A stretch of 64,000 nt of DNA from Epiperipatus broadwayi (Eukaryota; Onychophora; Udeonychophora; Euonychophora; Peripatidae), in the NCBI GenBank assembly GCA_028023455.1, contig JAQFVV010012435.1, forward strand, positions 2,356,001 through 2,420,000, given 5' to 3'. Below, in pieces: positions 46,391 through 58,390 of this stretch. Below the pieces are notes generated by a model. The model was not told where the DNA came from. It did no database searches and saw nothing but the letters and a program-made list of their open reading frames with translations. Position numbers and translations under genes: made by a program. Numbering within the stretch: the first letter of the stretch is position 1; each line of letters opens with the position of its first letter.

Positions 46391-46810
46391 GTAAAGTTTT
46401 GGTGTAAAAAAAGTATTGTTAAGTGTATAAGAATGTAAAAGCTCTAGATAATGGTGAAATTATAATTGATATATCCAGGTAAAGAATAGTAAAATTGTTG
46501 GAAAGTTAATACCAAATATATAAATGATAAAGATGTACTAGATGATTGGAAGAATGCAGAAATGGTAATGATGTTTGAGGAAGGTGATAAAAAATATTAA
46601 AAATCACTGGATTAAGCAGTAGTTTAATCTCCAGTGAACTTCAAATTCTAACTAACCAAATATGGAAGCTGGATTTAAGTTGTTTTAGCACAAAGGATCA
46701 ATGCAAGTATTGAAACAAAAAGGGACCAATGAATATAAATTGCCATTCTGATTTGGCTTTTACACTATGAAAAGGCATTTGTTTCTATAAGTATTTCTAC
46801 AACCAATCAA

Positions 46811-48080
46811 CTACCTATCCAATGATAACCAGTAAATGAATATCTAATTATTTTTATCTTGAGAATAAAATAAGGATGGAAAACTGCTTGAAGCCACACT
46901 ATCTATTAATTAGTGAGCCTGATTAATATTGCCTTTTGTTCTGTATGAAAGTCTATTGGAGAGGCTTTGGCTGTATAGTGATCTTTTTAAACACTATTTT
47001 ACTCTTTTTCAGAACCATCTGTCATAAGTTTAAGAGTGCAGTGATTACTAAATGGTAATACATTTTTATTTCCTACTTTCAGACTGATTTCTGCTTTTTG
47101 TCATTTGCAACAGGGATTTGGAATGTAAAAGTGCAACTAATGTAGATATACATATGATAACTGTTTGTAACTTTATCTTTACTATTAAATTAAATGTCGG
47201 AAATTTAAAAAATTCTAATGTTTTGAATCCAAGCTAACCTATTTATATATCTTATGGGTTTGATGCAAGATCAGTGATTTTATATTTTTGTTTGATAGTC
47301 CAAAGAAATTAAAAGTGATCGACAGATACATAATTGCATTGCTTTCAAGTTAGTCTCGATTTGGTCCTTAGTCATAAATATGGAAGCAGATGTACTACTA
47401 TTACATGAAGAGGTCCTTAAATATAAATAATAAAAATTGCATCATATATCTGAAAATAATGTCAGACAATAAAAATAACCTAGATACCACTGATAAAAAC
47501 TGATTTGGCATGACATATGAATCTCGTGATCATTAGCTTTGTCAGAATTAGATGCTCATTTATTGTCCAATATTATATTTAGTTGTTTATGGGATAATTG
47601 CTTAAAAAATTATGTTTTAAACTTAAAACAATTTCAATGTTTACTCAATTGAGATTTAAGCCCAAGTCATGGATACAATAGATTGATAATCTACTCACTA
47701 TCCGAAAAAAATATCTATATTTTTTATATACTAGTGACTACCATTAATCTAAAATCAATCTTGTGAAACCTTTTGGATTTATAATTTTTTTGGATTTCAA
47801 GATAAACTCTTTTCCTCATTACACACACACACACACACACATACACACACACACACACTAACTCTGTTGAAAAATTAAATGAGCCGTAATTTTACTATCT
47901 ATAGCTTGTTTATATTAAATTACCTTCTAACTATATATAATATTAAAATAGAGAATATTCATATATTTATATTAAACAAAATTTTATATAGCAATAATTA
48001 AAACAATATGTCTTAACCAAACCACTAAAACATTACATGATTATACCATTTCCTATGCTTACACAAAACTATTAAAGTAA
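46811..48080. other. no gene recognised
   Basis: May hold the lost 3' part of the RTE element at the left. A (CA)n microsatellite lies at 47,820-47,861. Confidence 0.45.
47820..47861. repeat. (CA)n microsatellite
   Basis: About 42 bp of CA repeat with one TA interruption. Confidence 0.95.
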
Positions 48081-48084
48081 ATGC

Positions 48085-48440
48085 AAACTCTCCAAACAGT
48101 AGTGCCACCCAGTGAAAGTCTTAGTAATCAATGAGTGTAAGAGAAGGTTTATGCATAAAACCCCTATCTAGTGCCTATTCTTCCAATATCCCCAAATTAG
48201 TTTATTTTGGGTCATAGCTTTAAAATTAACAAAATGGATAAAATGTGGTTTCTAGAGGACTGCATTAGATTCTAAGATCTGGATGTAGTTCTCTTAGATC
48301 CAAGACTCCTCATTAATAAAAACTACAAGCTAGAAAATAGTCTGAGATATTGAATGAATAGATATTAGATAGGGATTTTATACACAAACCTTCATGCATT
48401 CATTGATTTACTACGGTGGTACTACTGTATGGAAGGTTTG
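48085..48440. repeat. fold-back family F4, copy 1
   Basis: Left arm (48,085-48,215, minus orientation) and right arm (48,250-48,435, plus). Landmarks: actctcca.acagtagtgcca, gtttatgcataaaa, ccctatctagtgcctattc and their inverses. The right arm keeps a degenerate ribozyme (about 48,305-48,350: TTAATAA for CUGANGA, then AACTACAAGCTA, GAA, AATAGTC). Confidence 0.7.
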
Positions 48441-50925
48441 CTACTGTGATAAAAGTTTGCATAAAATGCTGTTTGAAACATTAATGACAGTCTAACTGTG
48501 TAAGAAATTAAAATCCTTACATTGTAAGAAGTTTGATAGCAATCTTTTTTTTTTTGGTGGCTTTATATTTTTGCATTCAGGTTATATTCTTCATTGATAT
48601 TTTGAATTATACTTAATTTTTAGCATTTAAAGCTGCATTTTTTTTTATCAGCATTACATGTGAAGATTTTGCAGATCAGTTCTTTTGTACCGGTTAACTA
48701 TATAATGGGAAGAAATATTAATCTTTATAATATTGAGATATCAAGATATGAACCACTATAATGAAAGGTTAAAAGAATACATATTTGGATCTTCCAGCAA
48801 TAGAGCATGTGGGTTTGAATCTGCTTATTCTGATGCATGTACGTCATTATTTTATGAGAGGGTATATCTTATTTAAATGTAGGATACCAATCCATTCTTT
48901 GATTACCACAAGTCTATGGTGATGAAATTCTGATTTGGTTATTGCTTTTGACCAATTTCAGTATTTTGTATTTCATGCCGAATTGTTTCTTCTGTTTGAT
49001 CAACTAACTTGTATACCTTCAATTCAGTACTGCAATAAAGTTCACAAAAAATACCTGTGTTAAAATTCTACATTTTAATTAACCATTTATATTTAAAATA
49101 ACTTGTTTTTTTATTACTTCACTAAACCTTTTGTTTACTTAATGGACTGTTTTTTAATTACTATATTACTTAAACTACTTATAATATAAATTTTTATTTA
49201 ACATTATTTAAAGTTTCAAACATTTATTATAAAACTATTTCTTTTATTATGTAATTATAATATTTTTATCAGTTTATTAATATAATTATTACATGCTTTA
49301 TTATCCATGCTCCTAAAAATATAATATTATAGCTTATTTATATTTTTATAAATGTTTCAAATCTAATTATTATTTGTACTTTATTATAATATTTTTAAGC
49401 ATATTTTTAAATATTACTTCAATTTTGTTAGAAATTTTTTTTACTTAAGCTGCAATGGCTATAACACAGATTAGTAATATTCAGACTACAAGAAAATCAC
49501 TTCTAAGATATCTGTTTGTTTTATATAATTATGACTTCAATTTTGATTTTTTTACAATAATTGTTAAATTATTTGTATAAAAAAATTAAAAAAAATAGCC
49601 AAAACAGGAAATAAAATTACTTTTGTTTAATGGAATTAGTTGTCAGCTTTTTTAAAGTCAGCTGATTGCTTTCTTATAATCAGCAATTTTAATGAAATAA
49701 ATTTGCTACTTATTATTGTTGCCATTAGTTACAACACATTTTATTATATTTCTTTTTTTCAAAAATGCTGTCATTTAAAAAAGATTTAAAAAATTTACAG
49801 CCAAGACTATATTATAAGCATTAGGAGATACTTAAAACAGAAAGGGAAGGTATATACTTAAAACTACATGAATTACATAATAAGATCCTGAAGAGGGATA
49901 CCTGTTTAATTTAAATTAATAATATGAAATTAAGTCATTTGAAAATTAATGGCAGTATCACATACCAATTATAACCATTGCAGGTTAAATTATATTAATA
50001 ACATTCAAAAAACAAAATAATTGTTTATGCTCTTCTCTTTCTTTAACTATTCTTTAGTTATTGTGATTATTTAGTTTATTCATCCTATACTTGCTTTTAC
50101 TTAAAAGTAAACCAAATAAAACAATCTATGCAGTTACTGACCCTTTATTACATTATAATGAAAACACTCTAACAACACAAACATGATCTTAATTAAATTT
50201 ACATTATATTTATTTCTAATCTAAATTTTGAACAATAAATATTTTATATATATTTGTGGTCCCATTATTTAAGCAGAGGAGTTAATATGATTAATCTCTT
50301 TACATAGTCATATCAATGGTGAGACCAAGATGGTATAAAATATACAACTTGCTGCCACATTTTTAGATAATTGCACTCACTCTATGATTGCAAAAAGCAA
50401 ACACCTCTTGTGGATATTTTTATTTGTATTTGGATGATTCTTGGGTACCATCTAGTCAAAAGTGACTTGAATATCAACATAAGAAGAGTTTAAAAAGCTT
50501 CCAGTGCTTGATTTATCTGACAAGGATAAAGAGCAAGAAACTGGCTTAAATTCGACTATCAGAGCCAGTACATTTGAAACACATTAGAATATAATTAACT
50601 ATAAATTAATAATATTAAATCATAATTAAATGTTATACAGTCAGGTACGAAGAGTGAACTAAGCAAAAAAATTAACAATTTAAAAATAATGTTTATTTAC
50701 ACACAAAAACATTAACACACTAATCAAACTCAAAATAAATTAAATTATAGTAATTATATAATTCTTTGCAAGGAATTAGTCCATTTCTAAATAGAAATAA
50801 AAACTTAATTAATTTAGTCTATAATGTTTGAAAAAAAATTTGTTTAGACTTTTAATTTATCATTATATTTACCTAGGTTTTTGTTCTAGGTTTGTTTCTG
50901 GAATACATTTTTATTCTCCTGAATG
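48441..50925. other. AT-rich DNA, no gene recognised
   Basis: Very AT-rich (poly-A/T tracts at 49.0-49.8 kb). Nothing recognised. Confidence 0.5.
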
Positions 50926-50929
50926 TGGT

Positions 50930-51325
50930 GGAATTTATTAGAAGCCATTTCTAGCTTCTTTTGGCAGCTGGTTGTTCCTCTTTTCCAGGACAGCAAATAT
51001 ATTGGAGCTTGTTAAGCAGTAACTTTCTATAGTTGCAAGTAGGTATCTCAGCAATGGTGGTCAATGATATTACTACACGTCAGGTAGACAAATATGGAAG
51101 AAACTGGGCAGGGAACTCTGAATGCACACTCCTCTGGTTTAGAAGCATATGGTAAAATGAAGATGTCCATGTATCTACATATTTCTGATTGCTGCATTGG
51201 AACATTTGTATGGCACACTGGCAGAAGAATGAGTATAGCACATGACTGAACTGATAGCAAACTGGATGGTAGACTCTTAATGGAAAACTTAACAGAACTG
51301 TAGATTCTTCTCAGCATAATTCATT
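50930..51325. other. less AT-rich island of unknown nature
   Basis: This 400-bp stretch has visibly more G and C than its surroundings and contains an 89-codon minus-strand frame (51,317-51,048; MLRRIYSSVKFSIK start, with PVCHTNVPMQQSEICRY). I recognise no domain or repeat. It could be a noncoding exon, an unknown repeat or a host exon. Base composition is the only evidence. Confidence 0.3.
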
Positions 51326-51995
51326 AGAATAATGAACAATAGAACATGTGTATCTTTTATACCTTTGCCACTCATTGTCTGAGACTACCAATATTATTAA
51401 TTAGTTTTTTCAAATTCTTTCGATTAATTAGTTAATCTTTTCTTAATTACACTTTGATTAAACTTATTATCTAATCAGTTGAAAATACTAATTTTTAATA
51501 AACATAGTTTTTGCTGATGTGATAATTTGAAAAATATCTGGTATTTAATTAGATTTCTAATTAAATAGTTTCAATAATTATTTGTACAATCAAATTCTTT
51601 CACTAAGTATAGTTACTTTTACGTATTTGAAGTTAGAATTTATTTTTCTTGTTTTCAAAATACATTGGAATTTCCTTTTTTAATTAAAATACTAGATAAG
51701 TGTTCTTTTAAAATATTGTATCTAAAAAAATCCTACATTTCACTAGGCTTTAATCCGAATTTTGATTTATCTAAAAGAAAAAAAATATCTCTACTTTTAT
51801 CTAGTAAACTAATGGTCAATTTTTAAATCTTTATTTAAAATAATAATAAAAAAATATTTTCTCCTTAATATTATTTTTAATCATTTTATGCAACCATTTT
51901 TCTTCTTCTTGCTTTTAGGTTCAATTTCTTGTTTTCACTAAAGTACTGAATTTTTATAAAGTTTAAATTAAACATGAGATATAACAGTATCCATA
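51326..51995. other. AT-rich DNA, nothing recognised
   Basis: No feature seen. Confidence 0.5.
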
Positions 51996-52002
51996 CCATC
52001 AC

Positions 52003-52014
52003 AATATATATATA

Positions 52015-52054
<40 letters not shown>

Positions 52055-52106
52055 GATTAAAGTATATATATATATATATATATATATATTACTTTAATCC
52101 ACTAAA
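52003..52106. repeat. (TA)n tracts with a 14-bp inverted arm
   Basis: Two TA tracts (52,005-52,051; 52,062-52,089). agtggattaaagta (52,051-52,064) is repeated inverted as tactttaatccact (52,089-52,102) around the second tract, giving a hairpin with a TA loop. Confidence 0.85.
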
Positions 52107-53425
52107 AATATACCAGAAAAATGAATTTCTGAATCTGGTATTCCATTAAACCAATAACTTTGAAAATGATTACCTACAAATAGAAAAAAAAGGATTAAAC
52201 TACATTTAGTGAAATCTTAAAAGTTTTTAAAAAAAATTCAAACTTTATGTATACTTTCTTAAAGATATTCAAGAATTAATAATAATGCATAGATTAATAT
52301 GGAAGATAGTGTTTTGAGTAATTTTATTCTCCTCTCTTCACCAGCTTTTTTTAGCCTGACCTGTGAAATCTAGTTGAGATGGAAATCATTAGATGATGAT
52401 AGTCTAATCAGCTAGACTATTTTTCAAAGCTTAGCTGATTAAAGAAGATCATCAGTTTAATGTCCATACTAATTGCCTCTGTAAAATGATAATTTTAACA
52501 ACATAAAATGTAGGCACACATTTATATATATTAAAGCCTTTTTTCTTAAATCTAGATTGGTTTATCACTTTTCAACATTAATAATCTTAAGTTCACTGAC
52601 AAGACAACCTTTTATTTGTAAGAGAAAAATGGCCCCACTTTGTGATATTTAAGATGATAATATAGACACAAAAAATGTACAGATCAATCTTTTTAATTCA
52701 TAAAAGTTTAAATAAACACCATTAAGCTTGATTTGAAAGTAGACATATGGATATACTAATGAATATTTTTATGGATGAAAGATGACTGTTCATAATTATT
52801 GATCAAAAAATTCCATGTATATAGTTCAAAGTTATTTTAATTAGACCCAATAAATGCTTTAAAAAACATTGACTGCTCTATTTCACTATTGAGCCATCAA
52901 AGCTTAAGCTCATATTGGCAATCAAATAAAATAGTTTTATAGAAATAATTGAAAGTATTGTTGACATTTTTATATTCATTCTTAAAAACTATAACTTAAT
53001 TTATTTTTATACTACTATTTTATTTGATTCAAATTGTTAATCAGTCTTAAAAAGTACATCAAGAAAAGAGTGGACTAATATTTTTCATGTCTTTTTTTTT
53101 TGAAATCTAATTAAAATAATTCTCAATTACCTACATGGTGATTCTTGTCAAATAATCATAAACACCACTTTTTAACTATAAAATTATTTAAATTAATATT
53201 ATTAAGTTTTACCAGAAAGATATATTTACTAAGTGATGATAAAATTTTAAAAAAGTTCTGACGAAGATGTGCTAGAATCACAAAATTATTAGCTATATTT
53301 AATATTTTTTATAAAATTATTTTATTTGATTATCACTATATATTTAATAGATTTTGGTCGGACAATGTGGAAAGAGAGCAGACCAACATTTTTTTAGGCA
53401 ATTGATAGGTCTACTCAAAATAGCT
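52107..53425. other. AT-rich DNA, no gene recognised
   Basis: Nothing recognised. Confidence 0.5.
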
Positions 53426-53430
53426 TTAAA

Positions 53431-53668
53431 CCATATAATACTAAATTGTCCATGCACTTTACTACTGTTACACAATGCTTTATTTACCACCCTTTTTTAC
53501 AGTTTACAGTTTTGATTGCCCCAGCAATCTTCTTTAGAATTTTTCATCTCCTAGCCTCAACTGCTAAATTCAAATTCTGAAGAAGATTGCTGGGGCAATC
53601 AAAACTGTAAAAAAGGGTGGTAAATAAAGCATTGTAATAAAGTGCATAGTCAATTTACTATTATATGG
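53431..53668. repeat. palindromic element, family F5
   Basis: The ends ccatataatactaaattg and caatttactattatatgg are inverted. Inside, actttactactg, ttacacaatgctttatttac, cacccttttttacagttt and gattgccccagcaatcttct are mirrored. Arms are about 110 bp with a spacer of about 30 bp. A one-armed relative is at 5.58 kb. No target duplication found. Confidence 0.8.
53577..53609 (+). ncRNA. hammerhead-like motif, F5
   Basis: CTGAAGA (53,577-53,583), extra A, GATTGC-TGGG-GCAATC (6-bp stem II), then AAAACTGTA where GAAACTGTA is expected (G12 is A). Stem I is only 2 bp. Likely inactive relic. Confidence 0.4.
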
Positions 53669-53840
53669 TATACATTTGACAATGCAATAAGAAAGAGTAG
53701 TTATTAGCTTTAAACCACTGACACAGGGTTTTCTGTTAAATAATTATAATAATATATATAAGCAAAAAAGTTAGTTAATCTCTAACATTAATATTGCATA
53801 TAAATGATCAATAATTAAAAGAAAGTTAGTAAGTAAATCA

Positions 53841-53945
53841 TATTGAATCATAATTTCTGAATATATATATATAGTGCCAACTGAAATTTATGTATATTGA
53901 ATCATAATTTCTGAATATATATATATAGTGCCAACTGAAATTTGG
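53841..53945 (+). repeat. 53-bp tandem duplication
   Basis: tattgaatcataatttctga, atatatatatatagtgccaa, ctgaaattt occurs twice, starting at 53,841 and 53,894, virtually identical. A very recent duplication. Confidence 0.9.
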
Positions 53946-55515
53946 TGTAAATTCATTATGTGATGAATGTCAAGTATAATTTTTTTATATTCATAACTGA
54001 TTTTTAATAGAGAATGTATTAGACAAGAGAATGAAATAGGTTACTATGACAACAAAATATTAAAGCCAAAATGCATTATTGTTATTGCAACATAAAATTG
54101 TGAATTAATTTTATTTGTTTGAAATGCATATATAAATAATAAAGTTTATGGGTTTTAATAAAATTATTTTATATGTGTGTGTGTGTTTTTTTTGGTTGTT
54201 GAATTCATAAAAATAGATTTGTAAACAATATACACAAATATTAAACTCTTAAATGTATTTGTTATGTTATATGTAAAGATTGTGCAATATTTTTTTAATT
54301 TAATTTTATTTTATTATTGCTGTAAAAGTAATTTTAAATGTGGGACACAGGGTGATTTTGGTAATAGAGTTATAAAAGAGTGTTTGTTACCTTGGATATA
54401 ATTATGTCACTTATACAAGATTATAAAAAGGACTGAATGATTTGAACTCAAACTCGCTCTGATGTTTTGACTTTCATATATGCAGACTTAAGCTCTTTCA
54501 CATATTTTTTTGTTTATTTTTAAAGTATTTACTTATTAGCCATAAAAAATGATGGAGTAAAAAGTATTATATTTATCCACTAAAACTGGACAGGATTACC
54601 AAAATTTATTAAAGAATAAAAAAGTAAAAATGTATAATGTTCAAAGTCATCTTAATATTTCTTCACTAAAAATAAATTTAATGTGAACAAAATATGTATT
54701 AACCTCTTTTTTGCTGGATATTTTATTGGCTGAGTGAGGTAAAAGTCTAAATTTTTAATTGGTCATTTCACAAACTCAAGCATCAAAATATATTCATCTT
54801 TTAATATTATATTCACTTTAATTTCATTTGTAAAAAAATATATTAATAATTTGTCAGGTTATGAAAGTGAATGAAAGTGTTTTCAAAAATAAATTTTTAT
54901 TTATAATTATAAAAAAATTTGATAGCAGCAAATCTAAAATGAACGTTACTCACCAACCAAAAGGTTTTGTTGACATCAGTGATTTCTCTCCCAATTTTAC
55001 GTTGCGGATAAGTAAATAATTTTTGCTAAAGTCTTAACTATTTTTTTTAAATAATTTTATTTTTAGCATATTTTATCAAAATAATTTATAATTTGTCAAA
55101 AAATACTTTTAAAATGGTCTAAAACATTCGTTTATCATTTTCAAAATGAAACAAAAGAAATTGTACAGTAAAAGTTATTGACAACCATTTTCTTTGTTGT
55201 CAAAATTTAACAGCCAATCAGATTCATATATAGGCCTTTTCTGAGTCTTTCACAATCACTTGCATATCAAGTTTAAGAATTTAGGTGGACACCTGTCAAT
55301 ATATCTAAACCAAATCCAATCCAGCCACTTAACTTTCTAATTTATATCAGTAATACCTAATTGTTATTTTATTCATATTTTTGGTTTCAATTTCTTTTTG
55401 TTAATTCTCTTCATACATTAGTGTGTGGGTTGAAATCTTTATATTGACATTCTATTAAATGTCCAAATATACATACACACTTACACACCTAACATATAAT
55501 GATTTGATAGTAAAA
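53946..55515. other. AT-rich DNA, no gene recognised
   Basis: Nothing recognised. Confidence 0.5.
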
Positions 55516-55519
55516 TTCA

Positions 55520-55559
<40 letters not shown>
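55520..55559. repeat. (TAA)n microsatellite, left
   Basis: About 13 repeats. Confidence 0.97.
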
Positions 55560-55593
55560 GCATTTATTTTATAACGTCTTGCGTGCGATTATA

Positions 55594-55667
55594 ATTACGA
55601 TAGAATGACAGTTAACAACATTCTCACAGCGTCTGCGCAATTTAGCTTAACAGGCTGTCATTCTATC

Positions 55668-55672
<5 letters not shown>
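55594..55672. mobile_element. 79-bp MITE-like element inside a TAA microsatellite
   Basis: attacgatagaatgacag (55,594-55,611) is inverted as ctgtcattctatcgtaat (55,655-55,672), 18 bp exact, around a 43-bp interior with cagcgtctgcgcaattt. TAA repeats lie on both sides. Non-autonomous DNA element or a hairpin that drove repeat expansion; no transposase family can be named. Confidence 0.65.

Positions 55673-55732
<60 letters not shown>
55669..55732. repeat. (TAA)n microsatellite, right
   Basis: About 21 repeats, starting at the right end of the MITE-like element. Confidence 0.97.
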
Positions 55733-55733
<1 letters not shown>

Positions 55734-55739
55734 TTTTAA

Positions 55740-57640
55740 AAATATAAAACTTTCAAATTTTAATTACAATTAAAATATTGGTGAAGACTCTATAAATGTG
55801 CATAATAAAATGTTAAAAACTAGCAGTACATCAAAAGTAATAATTGTTTATATATGTATTAATAATGTCAATAACGCCATGTGCCTGTGTTTAATTAAAA
55901 AATCAAACATATTAATCTTTAACTGAGGTTTAAAGTTTATATCTAGGTTAGAGACAATCTGTAGTTTAATAAACGATTAGTGATAATCATTACTGTATTT
56001 GTCTAGAGTAAAAGGTGTCAAAGTTGTGGGTGGAGTACATTTGATACTTGTAAATGAAAACGTAGCAATTTAATAATTTTAAATTGGCAATTTATAATAT
56101 ATATCACACTCAAAAGTAAATTCAAAAAACAAAAAAAAAATAATAGAAATATATTTTATTAATAATTATTTCAGATTTTTAAAACTACAAATCCGTGAGA
56201 TTTATCATAAATAACCGCATTACAAAAATATTTTTAAATGATTACAGATACATGGAGGGCAGGGGAAAGGGAATGATGAGTACTATACAGAAATATGTAA
56301 AACAGGATGTAAAATATGTTGCACAAGGCACTTAGAAATAAAGTTATAACTTAAATGAAATTTAAACATTTATTAATTAATTAACAATCCAATCAGTTGT
56401 CAATATGTAATCATTTTAGAAAGTTACACCACCAGAGGAAAAAATAATCTTATTATAAAACGAGGTGATTGATTTAAAACTATCAGATTACAAATGCAAT
56501 AAATTTATGGAAATAAAATAATATGTAAACATAAGGTAATTTGCATGCATAAATGGAATAATTAAATTATAAAAAATAAGCCTGTGTTTCAGTTATTAAA
56601 TTACTTACATAAAAATTACTATGTAAACAAAATAATATTATGTTAAAAAAAAAATCAAAAATCTTAAAATAAATATATTAAATAAAAAAGACCAAATTTA
56701 GAGACAAAGAATTAAAATAATATTGATGTCTGAAATAAAAATGATTCCCTATAATAAAAAAAAAACAAAAAACTTATTACTCCGTAATTTATAAGAATCC
56801 CTAACAACATTTTATTCTTAAGTCTGCTAATTAACAATTGTGCTTAATCATTCAAGTCAAATAAAAATTACAGCCTTACTAACGAACATGATATGATAAA
56901 GATTAAATTATAATTTTCATTATAATTTAATATGGTTTTCTATATTTATGTCTTCTTTTTTATTTGTCACCTAATAATTTTGTAATAATTTAATTTTTAA
57001 ATAGCACCGACAAATTATTTCATATTCGTATATCACATTGATTAAACTAATGAATTATAATAAACAATCTTTCAATTAATGTTTTATATATCACAACTAT
57101 ATTACAATCTATTTCATTATTGAAACATGTGATTTTGTATATAATTTCTTTTTTCTTGGTGATATTACATTTTTCAAAATAATTTTTGCATTAATATGCT
57201 GGGAGATTTCTCAGTGGAGCAAAAACTAGATTAAACTCGGTATCAATCTTTTCGAAGAATGATTGATAATTCTTTTTAAAATTCATACATTTTATCATTT
57301 ACAAAAGAAATGTGTATATCTATTTTTTATAGGATTATTACTTGTTGTTTTTTCTAGCACGAGTTTGTTTCTTATTATGTGTATTAATCACATTTGGAAT
57401 AAAAAAAAAAGAGGATAGTTTACTTTTTATAAATTTTTGTGTTAATTCGATTTCAATGTTTTTCTCAATTTCAGCTGTAAATATATATATATGGTTTGTA
57501 AAAGAAAAGAACATATATATATATAACATTTTTCGTATTTGTGTCCTTTTTAAAAATAAATTGAACTTATTGACTCTCGTTTTTATATTATATCCAAATA
57601 TTTTATGATCAGCATTCCCTATGCTTACCCAAGCTGTTAA
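55740..57640. other. AT-rich DNA, no gene recognised
   Basis: Antisense frames at 57.34-57.65 kb overlap each other and a TA run; neither has a recognisable domain. Confidence 0.5.
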
Positions 57641-57644
57641 TAAC

Positions 57645-57842
57645 AGTAGCATTAGATCCTAAGATCTAGATGCAACACTCTTAAATCCAAGGCTTGTCAA
57701 TGATGAAAACTATATGCTAAAAACTAATCTGGCGATATTGGTTGAATAGACACTAGATAGAAATTTTATGCATTAACCTTCTTACATCCATTGACTATTA
57801 AGGCTTCCACTGGGTGGCACTACTGTATAAAAAGTTTGTTAT
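57645..57842 (+). repeat. family F4 monomer, copy 2
   Basis: Landmarks in plus orientation: gatcctaagatctagatgca, ttaaatccaaggctt, ribozyme region, gcgatattggttgaatag, acactagatagaaattttat, gcttccactgggtggcacta, ctgtataaaaagtttg. About 200 bp, single orientation. Confidence 0.75.
57690..57745 (+). ncRNA. hammerhead relic, F4 copy 2
   Basis: ATGATGA (C3 is A) then AAACTATATGCT as a weak stem-loop, A, AAA for GAA, ACTAAT, C17, TGGCGATA. The TGATGA shows the ancestral core had U7, G8 and A9. Confidence 0.45.
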
Positions 57843-58244
57843 TGTTTTGATGGGTTTGGGAGAAGATAAGGGGGATTTAGATATTAATGCCATAGATTGG
57901 ACAAAAATAATGTTGTGGAAATGGGATGGAGCAGGATAAAGAAGAATATGGGAAAAACTTAGATGGGGGGATGGAAAGAGAAGATAAAGTGGCTAACAGT
58001 TTTTTCTTGGCATAGTTGTCTGAGAGATTCCTGACTTCAAGAAAAGAGAAGCCATAGTGCATCACACATCACATACTATCATATCCAAATAATGAATCGA
58101 CTTTTTTTCCATTTTCCATTTAAAAATTAAATCGTAGTTAACATTGTTTAGAGTATTTACAAAAATGTTTAAGAAATTGAAAATAATAGAGCTCAATTTG
58201 TATATATTCCTTCAGAAAAATTAAGCATATGTTTTCCATAATTG
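57843..58244. other. no gene recognised
   Basis: Purine-rich stretch (57.85-57.99 kb) and a 62-codon minus frame without known domain. Confidence 0.5.
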
Positions 58245-58247
58245 ATC

Positions 58248-58390
58248 TTTAGTTCTCTGTGTGATTTGGCACAGTGGTAGATTGGAAGATTCTGAAGAAG
58301 GTTCACAGATCTTTCCAGACCTGTCACTTTTGATGCTCAAACATCTTTTCTTATGAATTCCCAAGAAATAAAGTCATTTGATTATATTTT
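58248..58390 (+). repeat. SINE-like repeat, family S2
   Basis: The head ATTTGGCACAGTGGTAGATT resembles a tRNA D-arm region. The tail ends caagaaataaagtcatttg. Best-kept of three copies (others 0.79 and 32.69 kb, inverted). Confidence 0.6.

Larger units (their letters stand above)
46091..46436. mobile_element. fold-back insertion in the RTE element, 14-bp TSD, family F6
   Basis: aaaagctctagata occurs at 46,077-46,090 and 46,437-46,450, exact over 14 bp. Reading from before the first to after the second copy continues the RTE protein alignment. The insert contains two direct copies of a segment of about 115 bp (from 46,133 and 46,248) followed by one inverted copy (46,353-46,436). Each copy has a CTGATGA...GAAAC hammerhead-like motif. 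Confidence 0.85.
45050..46810 (+). pseudogene. RTE-type non-LTR retrotransposon relic (endonuclease + reverse transcriptase), split
   Basis: In order, with frameshifts: endonuclease pieces IIQVY (about 45,145), KHFKVVMLEINTRI (about 45,240; the catalytic GDFNA motif has become LEINT), QKWT and KYPNES (about 45,418-45,445), and VFQNYNMFNRFNTG (about 45,490-45,530, matching the FNTGSDH region). Then linker NKDLKNVQQYLGIGERQM (45,875-45,928) and EEFYQELYGN (about 45,943), and TIVTPSELPRIL. After the fold-back: ALDNGEIIIDI, DWKNAEMVMMFEEGDKK (46,544-46,594) and HYEKAFVSI (46,763-46,789, cf. RT motif A, DYEKAFDS). The pattern is that of RTE / BovB-like elements often annotated as 'craniofacial development protein 2-like'. 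The later RT motifs (YADD) were not found. Inactive. Confidence 0.85.
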
